In this document: positions 1-8,203 of the stretch, in pieces
How the letters are laid out: every line of letters starts with the position of its first letter
Position numbering within the stretch: the stretch's first letter is position 1
Assembly (NCBI GenBank): GCA_964432205.1
Contig: CAYSMK010000019.1
Span: 38,289 to 102,288, forward strand
DNA: 64,000 nt
Direction: 5' to 3'
Origin: Geomobilibacter sp964432205
Lineage (GTDB): Bacteria > Desulfobacterota > Desulfuromonadia > Geobacterales > DSM-12255
The notes under the pieces: model-generated
What the model was told of the DNA's origin: nothing
Seen by the model: only the letters and a program-made list of their open reading frames with translations
Database searches by the model: none
Position numbers and translations under genes: made by a program

Positions 1-215
1 CGGAGGTGAAGACCCTGGTGGTGGAGGACAAGTGGCTCGCCGCCATCAGCGCCGCCATCCACGGCGAGATGGACCGGATCAGCCAGGCCCTCAGCCAGCG
101 GGTGAAGGAGCTGGCGGAGCGGTACGAGACGCCGCTGCCGCAGGCCGCGAGCCGGGTGGCCGAACTGGAGCGGAAGGTGAGCGTCCACCTGGCAAAGATG
201 GGGTTTGCATGGTGA
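1..215 (+). CDS. hsdM: Type I restriction-modification methyltransferase subunit, C-terminal end (partial)
   Basis: Only the last roughly 70 codons are in the window; the reading frame is open to the left edge, so the gene begins outside. The fragment (VEDKWLAAISAAIHGEMDRISQAL... ending KMGFAW) is a charged helical segment of the kind that closes HsdM proteins, where it contacts HsdS. The identity rests mainly on context: hsdS, an ATPase gene and hsdR follow in the same direction. HsdM would methylate adenine in the sequence chosen by HsdS. Its stop codon (213-215) overlaps the start of the next gene at 209, so the two are translationally coupled. The catalytic N-terminus cannot be checked here. 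Confidence 0.8.
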   Translation, partial: EVKTLVVEDKWLAAISAAIHGEMDRISQALSQRVKELAERYETPLPQAASRVAELERKVSVHLAKMGFAW

Positions 216-958
216 ACCGATACAATCCGGACATTCATCATCGCCAGTCCATACGCCTGAGGGGATACGATTATTCACAAGCCGGTGCGTATTTTGTGAC
301 GATATGTACCCACGCCAGGGAATGCCTGTTTGGTGAGATCGTGGACGGCGAGATGCGGATGAATATGTTTGGAGAGATGGTACAAAATGCATGGGCCGAT
401 TTGCCGAACCATTATCCCAATCTGGTATTGGATCGGTTTGTCGTTATGCCAAACCATATTCATGGCGTTATTGTTCTCGTAGGGGCGGGTTTGAAACCCG
501 CCCATCATGATGATGCCGACATCGACAGGTCGGGTTTGGTAGGGCCGGGTTTGAACCCTAGGGCGGGTTTGAAACCCGCCCCTACGTTGGATAAACGACA
601 TGGATTGCCGGAAATTGTGAGGGAATTCAAAACATTTTCCGCACGTCGCATCAACGAAAAACGAAATATTGCCGGTGTACCCATATGGCAAAGAAATTAT
701 TACGAACACGTCATCCGTGACGATGCCGATTACAACCGTATTGCCGAATATATTGCCACCAACCCGCAACGCTGGATCGAGGACAAATTGCATCCGGAGA
801 ACACCATTGATGACGCCAACGTAGGGGCGGGTTTGAAACCCGCCCACCATGATGATGCCGACATTGACAGGGTGGGTTTGGTAGGGGAAGGTTTGAAACC
901 TAGGGCGGGTTTGAAACCCGCCCCTACGGAACGCGGCACAACCGGGAGGCCGGAATGA
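209..958 (+). CDS. REP-associated tyrosine transposase (RAYT, Y1_Tnp/TnpA_REP family)
   Basis: A 249-residue single-strand DNA transposase-like protein of the IS200/IS605-related HUH class. After the N-terminal NRYNPDIHHRQSIRLRGYDY segment come GAYFVTICTH and the HUH motif MPNHIHG near residues 83-89. The candidate catalytic tyrosine lies in NYYEHVIRD near residue 160, followed by YIATNPQRW. RAYTs are domesticated enzymes thought to mobilise REP palindromes. ATG 209 is chosen because family similarity begins there; upstream codons are a shadow of hsdM. Two 108-base REP-like composites lie inside the coding frame, adding 36 residues each, which makes the protein longer than usual. It overlaps hsdM at its start and hsdS at its stop (ATGA 955-958), so it reads as part of the restriction operon. 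Confidence 0.88.
   Translation: MVNRYNPDIHHRQSIRLRGYDYSQAGAYFVTICTHARECLFGEIVDGEMRMNMFGEMVQNAWADLPNHYPNLVLDRFVVMPNHIHGVIVLVGAGLKPAHHDDADIDRSGLVGPGLNPRAGLKPAPTLDKRHGLPEIVREFKTFSARRINEKRNIAGVPIWQRNYYEHVIRDDADYNRIAEYIATNPQRWIEDKLHPENTIDDANVGAGLKPAHHDDADIDRVGLVGEGLKPRAGLKPAPTERGTTGRPE
479..586 (+). repeat. REP/BIME-like composite palindrome, copy 1, inside the RAYT gene
   Basis: A 108-base unit bounded by GTAGGGGCGGGTTTGAAACC and its inverse (GGTTTCAAACCCGCCCCTAC on the other strand), with a further GGGTTTGAACCC palindrome inside. It starts exactly on a codon boundary of the transposase and is 36 codons long, so the frame is kept (VGAGLKPAHHDDAD...). It lies between the HUH motif and the catalytic tyrosine. 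Confidence 0.9.
821..928 (+). repeat. REP/BIME-like composite palindrome, copy 2, inside the RAYT gene
   Basis: A second 108-base copy, differing from copy 1 at only a handful of positions and inserted in the same reading phase, near the C-terminus of the transposase. The outer arms are identical to those of copy 1; the differences cluster in the middle (GGGCCGGGTTTGAACCC against GGGGAAGGTTTGAAACC). Confidence 0.9.
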
Positions 959-2217
959 ATAATATACCGGCGGGTTACAAACAGAGCGAGGTTGGGATGA
1001 TTCCGGAGGATTGGAGCTTAGTTCCGCTCGGCCAATTAATCACCTCTGTCGAGTATGGCTCATCTGCAAAGTCTAATGCGCAAGGCAAAATTCCAGTTCT
1101 TCGAATGGGTAACTTACAAGGTGGTAAAATTGATTGGAATGACTTGGTTTATACGAGCGATGTGGTTGAAACTAGAAAATATGCCCTTAAATCGGGCGAT
1201 GTTCTGTTCAATAGAACTAATACAATCGATCTAGTCGGAAAAACTTCGATTTACAATGGTGAGCAACCCGCGATTTTTGCCGGATACCTCATACGAATCA
1301 ATGCAGACAAATCATTGCTAGATTCCAAGTTTCTTAACTATATTCTGAATACCGAGTTTTCAAGAAAACATAGCGCAAAGGTGCTTAGTCTCGCTGTTGG
1401 TCAGGCAAACATAAATGGCCAGAAATTAAAAACTTACCCCATCCCCCTCCCCCCTCTCTCCGAACAGCACGCTATCGCCGAGGCGCTCGCCGATACGGAT
1501 GCCCTCATCGAATCCCTGGAGCAGCTCATCGCCAAAAAACGCCAGATCAAACAAGGCGCCATGCAGGAGCTGCTCACCGGCCAAAAGCGCCTGCCTGGGT
1601 TTAGTGGGGAATGGGAGGTGAAACCTTTGGGAGATGCTATCGATGCGTTGGAAGCAGGCGTAAGTGTCAATTCAGTCGATGACGAATCCGGCGAAAAATT
1701 TATTCTCAAAACATCTGCAGTTGCAAACGGAACGTTTGTCCCTGCTGAGTGCAAGACGATCGCTCCGCAAGATGTTCATAGGGCTTGCCTCAACCCACGA
1801 AACGATACAATCATCATTAGTAGGATGAATACACCTGATCTTGTTGGCGAATGCGGGTATGTTGACAAAGACTACCCTAATTTGTTCTTACCTGACCGAC
1901 TATGGATGACACGTTATAATCGATCAAGCGGTATCAATGGAAGATGGCTCAGTTATCTATTGAGCACCCCAGAATATAAACAACAGATTAAAGCCGCAGC
2001 GACTGGTACCAGTGGCAGCATGAAAAATCTGTCTAAAACTGCTTTGCTATCGCTACATGTAAATTACCCAGCACCTGCCGAGCAAACCGCCATCGCCACC
2101 ATCCTCTCCGACATGGACGCCGAAATCGCCACCCTCGAAACCCGGCTCGCCAAGACCCGCCAGCTCAAACAGGGGATGATGCACAACCTGCTCACCGGGA
2201 GGATCCGCCTGGTATGA
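955..2217 (+). CDS. hsdS: Type I restriction-modification specificity subunit
   Basis: A 420-residue HsdS, which recognises the bipartite DNA target for the HsdM/HsdR complex. The layout is classical: target-recognition domain 1 (about 10-160), first conserved helical region (about 163-213, with PPLSEQHAIAEALAD and KRQIKQGAMQELLTG), target-recognition domain 2 (about 215-370), then a second copy of the helical region (about 371-420, with AEQTAIATILSDMD and TRQLKQGMMHNLLTG). Both recognition domains are visibly more AT-rich than the helical regions and flanking genes, as expected for modules exchanged by recombination. The start overlaps the RAYT stop and the end overlaps the next gene (ATGA 2214-2217). 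Length is typical and nothing is missing. Confidence 0.95.
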   Translation: MNNIPAGYKQSEVGMIPEDWSLVPLGQLITSVEYGSSAKSNAQGKIPVLRMGNLQGGKIDWNDLVYTSDVVETRKYALKSGDVLFNRTNTIDLVGKTSIYNGEQPAIFAGYLIRINADKSLLDSKFLNYILNTEFSRKHSAKVLSLAVGQANINGQKLKTYPIPLPPLSEQHAIAEALADTDALIESLEQLIAKKRQIKQGAMQELLTGQKRLPGFSGEWEVKPLGDAIDALEAGVSVNSVDDESGEKFILKTSAVANGTFVPAECKTIAPQDVHRACLNPRNDTIIISRMNTPDLVGECGYVDKDYPNLFLPDRLWMTRYNRSSGINGRWLSYLLSTPEYKQQIKAAATGTSGSMKNLSKTALLSLHVNYPAPAEQTAIATILSDMDAEIATLETRLAKTRQLKQGMMHNLLTGRIRLV

Positions 2218-3731
2218 AAAAGAGACGCCTCTTCATCAGCAGTGTGCAGAAGGAATTTGCCGCAGAGCGGCTGACCCTGCGGGACTATCTGCACGCCGAC
2301 CCGTTGCTGCGCCGGTTCTTCGAGGTCTTCCTGTTCGAAGACCTGCCCGCGGCCGACCGCCGCACCGATGCGGTCTATCTGGCGGAGGTGGCGGCCTGCG
2401 ATCTCTACGTGGGGCTGTTCGGCGACGAGTACGGCTATGAGGACGAGGCCGGCATCTCCCCCACCGAACACGAGTTCCACCGCGCCACGGAACTGGGCAA
2501 GCCGCGCCTGATCTACGTGAAGGGGGCCGACGACAAGGCCAAGCACCCGAAGATGCAGGCGCTGATTCGCCAAGCCTCGCCCCAGCTCATCCGCCGCCGG
2601 TTCAACGACGCGGCGAGCCTGTTGCCGGCGCTGTACGCCTCGCTGGTCGGGTATCTGGAGGAGCAACGGCTGCTGCTGAACGGCCCCTTTGATGGTGCCG
2701 CCTGCACCGGGGCAACCCTGAAGGACCTGCGGGACGCCGACATGAAGCAGTTCATCCGGGAAGCCCGCGCCTCGCGCGGTTTCCCGCTGAAGGAATCGGC
2801 CACCGGCAAGGAACTGCTCACCCACCTGAACCTGCTGGATAACGGGCAGCCGACCCATGCGGCACTGCTCCTCTTCGGAAAGGAACCGCAGCGCTTTCTC
2901 CCCACGTCGGAGATCAAGTGCGCCCATTTCCACGGCACCGAGGTGGCCAAGCCGATCCCCTCCTATCAGGTCTACAAGGGGACGGTGTTCACCCTGGTGG
3001 ACCAGGCGGTGGATTTCGTGATGGCAAAACTGGCGCTCAGCGTTGGCACCCGGGCGGAGAGCACCCAGGTCCCTGTGGCGTACGAAATCCCCCGCGAAGT
3101 GGTGGCCGAGGGAATCGTCAACGCCGTCGCCCACCGCGACTACACCAGCAACGGCAGCGTGCAGGTGATGCTTTTCAGCGACCGCCTGGAGATCTGGAAC
3201 CCGGGCACCCTCCCCTCTTCCCTCACCCTGGAACGCTTGCGGGAACCCCACGGCTCGGTCCCCCACAATCCGCTCCTGGCCGAACCGCTCTACCTGACGA
3301 AGTACATCGAACGGATGGGTACCGGCACCGGTGACATGATTCGTCGCTGCCGCGAAGCTGGCCTGCGGGAGCCGGAGTTCCGCATCACGGACGGGTTCGT
3401 AACCATCATTTACCGGCAGACCGGGGAAGCCACAAGGGAAGTCGCCGGACAAGTCGCCGGACAAGTCGCCGGACAAGTCGCCGGACAAGTCGATCCCTGG
3501 CTGATCCGGGTTATGGAGGCCTGCGCGACCAGGGATTTGAAGAGCGCAGAAATTCAGCAGGTGGCAGGAATCAGGCACCGCGAGACCTTCCAGCGCAACT
3601 ACCTGGATAGTCTGTTACGTGATGGCTGGCTGGAACGCACCATTCCCGACAAGCCCAACAGCCGGCTCCAAAAATACCGTATCACCAGCAAGGGAGCAGC
3701 TCTGCTGGCACAGTTACGCAACGAGCAATAA
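2214..3731 (+). CDS. DUF4062 plus RecG-like ATPase (AlbA_2/HATPase_c_4 type) accessory protein
   Basis: A 505-residue protein inside the type I operon. Residues 1-150 match the DUF4062 pattern (RLFISSVQKEF at the start, then YVGLFGDEYG and SPTEHEFHRA), a TIR/nucleotide-hydrolase-like fold often found in predicted defence and signalling proteins. Residues about 160-405 resemble the RecG-like/AlbA_2 regulators with a GHKL-type ATP-binding end (EGIVNAVAHRDY, FSDRLEIWNPG, GTGTGDMIRRCREAGL). A VAGQ tandem-repeat linker follows (about 410-425), and the C-terminus looks like a winged helix (residues 430-505). Such genes commonly accompany type I systems; a regulatory or auxiliary defence role is inference. 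The N-terminal ATG overlaps the hsdS stop. Confidence 0.85.
   Translation: MKKRRLFISSVQKEFAAERLTLRDYLHADPLLRRFFEVFLFEDLPAADRRTDAVYLAEVAACDLYVGLFGDEYGYEDEAGISPTEHEFHRATELGKPRLIYVKGADDKAKHPKMQALIRQASPQLIRRRFNDAASLLPALYASLVGYLEEQRLLLNGPFDGAACTGATLKDLRDADMKQFIREARASRGFPLKESATGKELLTHLNLLDNGQPTHAALLLFGKEPQRFLPTSEIKCAHFHGTEVAKPIPSYQVYKGTVFTLVDQAVDFVMAKLALSVGTRAESTQVPVAYEIPREVVAEGIVNAVAHRDYTSNGSVQVMLFSDRLEIWNPGTLPSSLTLERLREPHGSVPHNPLLAEPLYLTKYIERMGTGTGDMIRRCREAGLREPEFRITDGFVTIIYRQTGEATREVAGQVAGQVAGQVAGQVDPWLIRVMEACATRDLKSAEIQQVAGIRHRETFQRNYLDSLLRDGWLERTIPDKPNSRLQKYRITSKGAALLAQLRNEQ
3441..3488 (+). repeat. Four tandem 12-base repeats (GTCGCCGGACAA) in the DUF4062/ATPase gene
   Basis: Four perfect head-to-tail copies encode VAGQVAGQ... 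as a linker between the ATPase-like part and the C-terminal winged helix. Since 12 is a multiple of three, slippage would change linker length without breaking the frame. Confidence 0.97.
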
Positions 3732-3822
3732 ACCCGACGACATCCGGAAACCGGTCATAAACCGGACAAACCCGACACCATCCGCAGTGCCCCATGCGGC
3801 TCTGCACAGAGGAATGGAAGCC

Positions 3823-6800
3823 ATGTCCCACATCGGCCAACCGGAACGCGCCACCCAGAACCGCGTCATCGCCCTCTTCCGCGACGAACTCCGTTATGAT
3901 TACCTCGGGGACTGGACCGACCGCCCCACCAACAGCAACATTGAAGCCGACCTCCTCGCCGCCTATCTCTCCCGGAACGGCTACACCACGACCCAGATCA
4001 GCCGCGCCCTCGACAGGCTCCGCACCGAGGCCGGCAACCCTAACCGTTCCCTCTACGACAACAACAAGGCGGTCTACAGCCTGCTCCGCTACGGCATCCA
4101 GGTGCAGGCGGCAGCGGGCGAAAATGCAGAAACAATCTGGCCGATCAACTGGGATACACCAACACAGAACGACTTTGCCATTGCCGAGGAAGTCACGCTG
4201 CACGGCAATCACGAACGCCGTCCCGACCTGGTGCTCTACGTCAACGGCATCGCCGTGGGGGTGCTGGAGCTGAAGAACAGCCGGGTCTCCATCGGCGACG
4301 GCATCCGCCAGAACATCTCCAACCAGCTGCCCGAGTTCAACGAATGGTTCTTCAGCACGGTGCAGTTCATCTTTGCCGGGAACGATTCCGAGGGGCTGCA
4401 ATACGGCAGCATCAGGACGGAAGAGAAGTATTTCCTGAAGTGGAAGGAAGACGAGGCGGACAACAGCCGCTACAAGCTGGACAAGTACCTCTCGAAGATC
4501 TGCACCAAGGAGCGGCTGATCGAGCTGCTGCACGACTTCGTGCTGTTCGACGGCGGCATAAAGAAACTGCCACGGGTCCACCAGTATTTCGGCATCAAGG
4601 CGGCCCAGGCCTTTGTCCGCCGCCGCGAGGGGGGGATTATCTGGCACACCCAGGGGAGCGGCAAGAGTATCGTCATGGTGCTCCTGGCCAAGTGGATCCT
4701 GGAGAACAACCCCAATGCCCGGGTGGCGATCGTTACCGACCGCGACGAGCTGGACAAGCAGATCGAAGGGGTCTTTCTCGCTGCCAGCCACCCCATGACC
4801 CGCGCCAGCAGCGGTCGCAACCTGATGACCCTGCTTGGCCAGCCGACCCCGCGCCTGCTCTGCTCGCTGGTGCACAAGTTCGGTCGCAAGGGGGTGGACG
4901 ACTTCGAGCAGTTCATTAGGGAACTGGAAGCCCAACCCTGCCCAACGGTGGGTGAGCTGTTCGTGTTCGTGGACGAATGCCACCGCACCCAGAGCGGCAA
5001 GCTGCACCGCACCATGAAGGCGCTGATGCCCAATGCGGTGTTCATCGGCTTCACCGGCACCCCGCTGCTGAAGGAAGACCGGCAGACCAGCCTGGAGGTA
5101 TTCGGCGGCTACATCCACACCTACAAGTTCAGCGAGGCGGTGGAGGACCAGGTGGTGCTGGATCTGGTCTATGAGGCGCGGGACATTGACCAGCACCTCG
5201 GCGCCCAGGACCGGATCGACGCCTGGTTCGACGCCAAGACCAGGGGGCTGAACGACTGGCAAAAGGGTGCCCTGCGGGAAAAGTGGGGCACCATGCAGAA
5301 CGTGCTCAGCTCCCGATCCCGGATGGAGCGGGTGGTGCAGGACATTGTCTTCGACTTTGCTGTGAAGCCGCGACTCGCCAACGAGCGCGGCAACGCCATC
5401 CTGGTGGCCGCCAGCATCTTCGAAGCGTGCAAGTATTTCGAGCTGTTCCAGAAGACGGCGTTCAAGGGGAAGTGTGCGGTCATCACCTCCTATAACCCGC
5501 AGGTGCAGGACGTCACCCTGGAGGAAACCGGCGCCAACACCGAGACGGACAAGCAGTTCATCTACAACCTCTATACGACGCTGCTGCAAAATGTGGACGC
5601 CCAGCCGGGCAAGTCCAAGACCGAGACCTACGAGGACCAGGCCAAGAAGCTGTTCAAGGAGCAACCGGCGACCATGAAGCTGCTGGTGGTGGTGGACAAG
5701 CTGCTCACCGGCTTCGATGCGCCGAGCTGCACCCATCTCTACATCGACAAACGCATGCAGGACCACGGGCTGTTCCAGGCCATCTGCCGCACCAACCGGT
5801 TGGATGGCGACGACAAGGAATTTGGCTACATCGTGGACTACAAGGACCTGTTCAAGAAGGTGGAGAACGCCATCGCCGTCTACACCTCGGAACTGGATCA
5901 CAGCGCGGGCGGGGTCGATCCGGAGATTCTGCTGCAGGACCGCCTGACCAAGGGGCGGGAACGACTGGATAATGCGCTGGAGGCCATCGCCCTGCTCTGC
6001 GAGCCGGTGGCACCACCCAAGGGGGAGCTGGAGCATATCCACTATTTCTGCGGCAACACCGAAATTCCGGAAGACCTGCAGGCACACGAAACCCAGCGCG
6101 TCGCCCTCTACAAGGCGACGGTCGCCCTAGTGCGGGCCTATGCCAACATCAAGGACGAGCTGGGCAAGGCGGGCTACGCCGAGGCCGACATCCGGCGCAT
6201 CAATCGGAACCTGGACCGCTACCTCAAGCTGCGGGAGATCATCCGGAACGCCAGCGGTGAAAACATCGACCTGAAGGCCTACGAAGCCGACATGCGGCAC
6301 CTCCTCGACACCTATATCGAGGCCGACGCACCACGGAAGATCTCACCCTTCGACAATATCCCCCTGCTGGAGCTGATCGTGAAGACCGGCATCGCCGACG
6401 CCATCGGCAATCTGCCGGACGGTATCAGGGGGGATAGGAACGCCGTTGCCGAGACCATCGAGAACAACGTCCGCAGCAAGATCATCAAGGAACACCTGAA
6501 CGACCCGGCCTATTACGATTCGATGTCGGCGCTGCTGGACGAGATCATCGCCGCCCGCCGGGCAAAGGCCATCGAATACGAGGAATACCTGCGAAGAATC
6601 GCCGAGCTGGCAAAGCGGGTGACGGTGGGACTGGCCGGGCATCTACCGGCGCAACTCGACACGCCGGGGCGCCGCGCCCTGTATAACAATCTGCGGCAAG
6701 CTGGCAAGGTTGCCGAATCCCCTGTCCCCTATTGCAATGCCGCTGATGACGAACTGCTCGAACTGTGCATCAGAATCGACACAACGGTCAAACAGGTCCG

Positions 6801-6927
6801 TCCCGATGGCTGGCGCGGTGTCCGGACCAAGGAGAACGTCATCAAGGCCGCTCTGTATGGCATTCTGCAGGACTTGAACGAGGTGGAGCGGATCTTCCCC
6901 ATCATCGAAAAGCAGAGAGAATACTGA
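3823..6927 (+). CDS. hsdR: Type I restriction enzyme, R (endonuclease/translocase) subunit
   Basis: A 1034-residue HsdR. The N-terminal PD-(D/E)XK nuclease is visible as RPDLVLYVNG then VLELKN (Asp near 134, Glu-Leu-Lys near 148-150). A SF2 translocase follows: Walker A TQGSGKS near 278-284, DECH near 384-387, and motif III FTGTP shortly after; the RecA-like second lobe has LLTGFDAP and CRTNRL. The C-terminus is helical, as needed for binding the methylase core. The open frame extends upstream to 3619 inside the previous gene, but similarity begins at MSHIGQPERATQ, and an AGAGGA box 9 bases before ATG 3823 supports this start (ATG 3814 is the alternative). The end overlaps the next gene by one base at 6927. 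Confidence 0.95.
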   Translation: MSHIGQPERATQNRVIALFRDELRYDYLGDWTDRPTNSNIEADLLAAYLSRNGYTTTQISRALDRLRTEAGNPNRSLYDNNKAVYSLLRYGIQVQAAAGENAETIWPINWDTPTQNDFAIAEEVTLHGNHERRPDLVLYVNGIAVGVLELKNSRVSIGDGIRQNISNQLPEFNEWFFSTVQFIFAGNDSEGLQYGSIRTEEKYFLKWKEDEADNSRYKLDKYLSKICTKERLIELLHDFVLFDGGIKKLPRVHQYFGIKAAQAFVRRREGGIIWHTQGSGKSIVMVLLAKWILENNPNARVAIVTDRDELDKQIEGVFLAASHPMTRASSGRNLMTLLGQPTPRLLCSLVHKFGRKGVDDFEQFIRELEAQPCPTVGELFVFVDECHRTQSGKLHRTMKALMPNAVFIGFTGTPLLKEDRQTSLEVFGGYIHTYKFSEAVEDQVVLDLVYEARDIDQHLGAQDRIDAWFDAKTRGLNDWQKGALREKWGTMQNVLSSRSRMERVVQDIVFDFAVKPRLANERGNAILVAASIFEACKYFELFQKTAFKGKCAVITSYNPQVQDVTLEETGANTETDKQFIYNLYTTLLQNVDAQPGKSKTETYEDQAKKLFKEQPATMKLLVVVDKLLTGFDAPSCTHLYIDKRMQDHGLFQAICRTNRLDGDDKEFGYIVDYKDLFKKVENAIAVYTSELDHSAGGVDPEILLQDRLTKGRERLDNALEAIALLCEPVAPPKGELEHIHYFCGNTEIPEDLQAHETQRVALYKATVALVRAYANIKDELGKAGYAEADIRRINRNLDRYLKLREIIRNASGENIDLKAYEADMRHLLDTYIEADAPRKISPFDNIPLLELIVKTGIADAIGNLPDGIRGDRNAVAETIENNVRSKIIKEHLNDPAYYDSMSALLDEIIAARRAKAIEYEEYLRRIAELAKRVTVGLAGHLPAQLDTPGRRALYNNLRQAGKVAESPVPYCNAADDELLELCIRIDTTVKQVRPDGWRGVRTKENVIKAALYGILQDLNEVERIFPIIEKQREY

Positions 6928-7643
6928 TGACCACGCGGATCATACTTGGCGATATCACGGCGGACGTGCTGCTGAAGGAGATCAGGAATATCCACCTGAG
7001 CGTCTATCCACCGGCTGGCAGAGTGCGGATCTCAGCACCACTCCGGATGGACCTCGACACTATCCGCGTGTTCGCCATCACCAAGCTCGGCTGGATAAAG
7101 AAGCAGCAGCAGAAGCTGCGCGAGCAGGAACGGGAAACGCCACGCGAATATCTCAACCGTGAAAGCCATTATGTATGGGGAAAGCGCTACCTGCTGAAGG
7201 TGGTGGAAAAGGATGCGGCGCCGGTCGTTGTCCTAAAGCACAGCAAGATGATCCTTAGCCTTCGTGCCGCCACCTCCCACGAGAGGAAACGGGCCATCCT
7301 GGATGGCTGGTACCGCGAACAGCTCAAGGAAGTCGCCGCAACCCTTATCGCCAAGTGGGAGCCGATCATTGGCGTGCAGGTGGAACGCGTCTTCGTGCAG
7401 AAGATGAAAACAAGATGGGGAAGTTGCAGCCCGGTCGCCAGGAACATCCGCCTGAATACGGAACTGGCAAAGAAACCGCCGGAATGCCTCGAGTACATCG
7501 TTGTGCACGAGATGGTGCACCTGCTGGAACCCTCGCACAATGCCCATTTCATTGCCTTGATGGAGCAGTTCATGCCTAAATGGCAGTTCTTCCGAGACGA
7601 GCTGAATAGATTGCCTGTCAGGCATGAGGAGTGGGGTTACTGA
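6927..7643 (+). CDS. YgjP-type (DUF45) zinc metalloprotease-like protein
   Basis: A 238-residue protein of the YgjP/WLM-like family with the zinc motif H194-E-M-V-H198 followed by a third ligand in HNAHF. The N-terminal half has the family pattern RNIHLSVYPPAGRVRISAP, and WGKRY and KTRWGSC occur before the zinc site. Members often sit beside hsdR in type I operons; whether they process HsdR or act in defence is unknown. The ATG shares its A with the hsdR stop (TGATG at 6925-6929), so it is coupled to hsdR. Longer upstream start codons fall inside hsdR and are rejected. It ends the restriction operon. Confidence 0.9.
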   Translation: MTTRIILGDITADVLLKEIRNIHLSVYPPAGRVRISAPLRMDLDTIRVFAITKLGWIKKQQQKLREQERETPREYLNRESHYVWGKRYLLKVVEKDAAPVVVLKHSKMILSLRAATSHERKRAILDGWYREQLKEVAATLIAKWEPIIGVQVERVFVQKMKTRWGSCSPVARNIRLNTELAKKPPECLEYIVVHEMVHLLEPSHNAHFIALMEQFMPKWQFFRDELNRLPVRHEEWGY

Positions 7644-7717
7644 CCATCACCCCGCATCCGCCCGGCCAATCCGCTGTAAGGTCTCCGGGCGCTATCCGGC
7701 AAGCCGCACGAAGCACC

Positions 7718-7747
7718 TTGACAGAGCACCGCAGCTTTGCGTATTGT
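7718..7747 (+). promoter_or_regulatory. Candidate sigma-70 promoter
   Basis: TTGACA (7718-7723), 18-base spacer, TATTGT (7742-7747). Transcription would begin around 7754, at or next to the GTG proposed for the following gene. Confidence 0.5.
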
Positions 7748-7753
7748 TTCCAG

Positions 7754-8083
7754 GTGAACCTCGTACACCGCATCATATCCCTTGTTGTTCTGCTGATCGC
7801 CCTCTGCGCGCTGACCGGCATTGGTCAGGCCGCCTCGACTCTGGTGGCCGCGGGCGCTTCGGCACCCTGCTGCCCCTTGGAACAACCCGCCGACGATCTG
7901 CCGCTCGATGCACCCTGCTCTACCCCGGACTGTCCGTGCTCCGCCTGCCAGCTGTTTGAAGTCCCGCTCCTGTTTTCCTTTCAGAACGCTCCGCTCGAAC
8001 TGCCGCTCCGCCCCACCTCATCAGTGGCCTCGTTCCCTGCCGGCCACGGCCGGACCATCGACTACCCTCCCGAAGCGGCCTGA
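7754..8083 (+). CDS. Small Cys-rich exported or membrane-anchored protein, function unknown
   Basis: With the GTG at 7754 this is a 109-residue protein beginning VNLVHRIISLVVLLIALCALTG, a good signal peptide or single membrane anchor, followed by a Cys/Pro-rich stretch (CCPLEQ, CSTPDCPCSACQLF) and a low-complexity tail. Six closely spaced cysteines suggest metal binding or disulfides outside the membrane. An in-frame ATG exists at 7631, but it overlaps ygjP and lies upstream of the best promoter. No Shine-Dalgarno box precedes 7754. It is co-directional with the ABC exporter genes downstream and may belong to that operon. I do not recognise the family. Confidence 0.5.
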   Translation: MNLVHRIISLVVLLIALCALTGIGQAASTLVAAGASAPCCPLEQPADDLPLDAPCSTPDCPCSACQLFEVPLLFSFQNAPLELPLRPTSSVASFPAGHGRTIDYPPEAA

Positions 8084-8203
8084 GCAGGACCTGTCGAATC
8101 TCCTGACATTTTATCTCCAACGGCGTTGATCGCCCGGGCCGTCGTCCGTCTCCGGCCGCAGGGCACGCCTTGGCCCGATTCCATCATTTAAAAGGAGTCT
8201 ATA

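Noticed and set aside
479..928. Repeated GGGCGGGTTTGAAACCCGCC units as a CRISPR array
   Set aside because: Repeats are palindromic, irregularly spaced, lie inside a RAYT gene and have no unique spacers of constant length. They are REP-type elements.
2064..3578. 504-codon open frame on the minus strand
   Set aside because: It is antisense to the DUF4062/ATPase gene, with low-complexity repeats produced by the tandem repeat.
3619..3822. Upstream extension of hsdR to ATG 3619
   Set aside because: It overlaps the end of the DUF4062/ATPase gene by more than 100 bases, has no HsdR-like sequence, and a better start with a ribosome site lies at 3823.
3682..6087. 801-codon open frame on the minus strand
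   Set aside because: It is antisense to hsdR with composition typical of a GC-rich shadow frame, and no recognisable domain.
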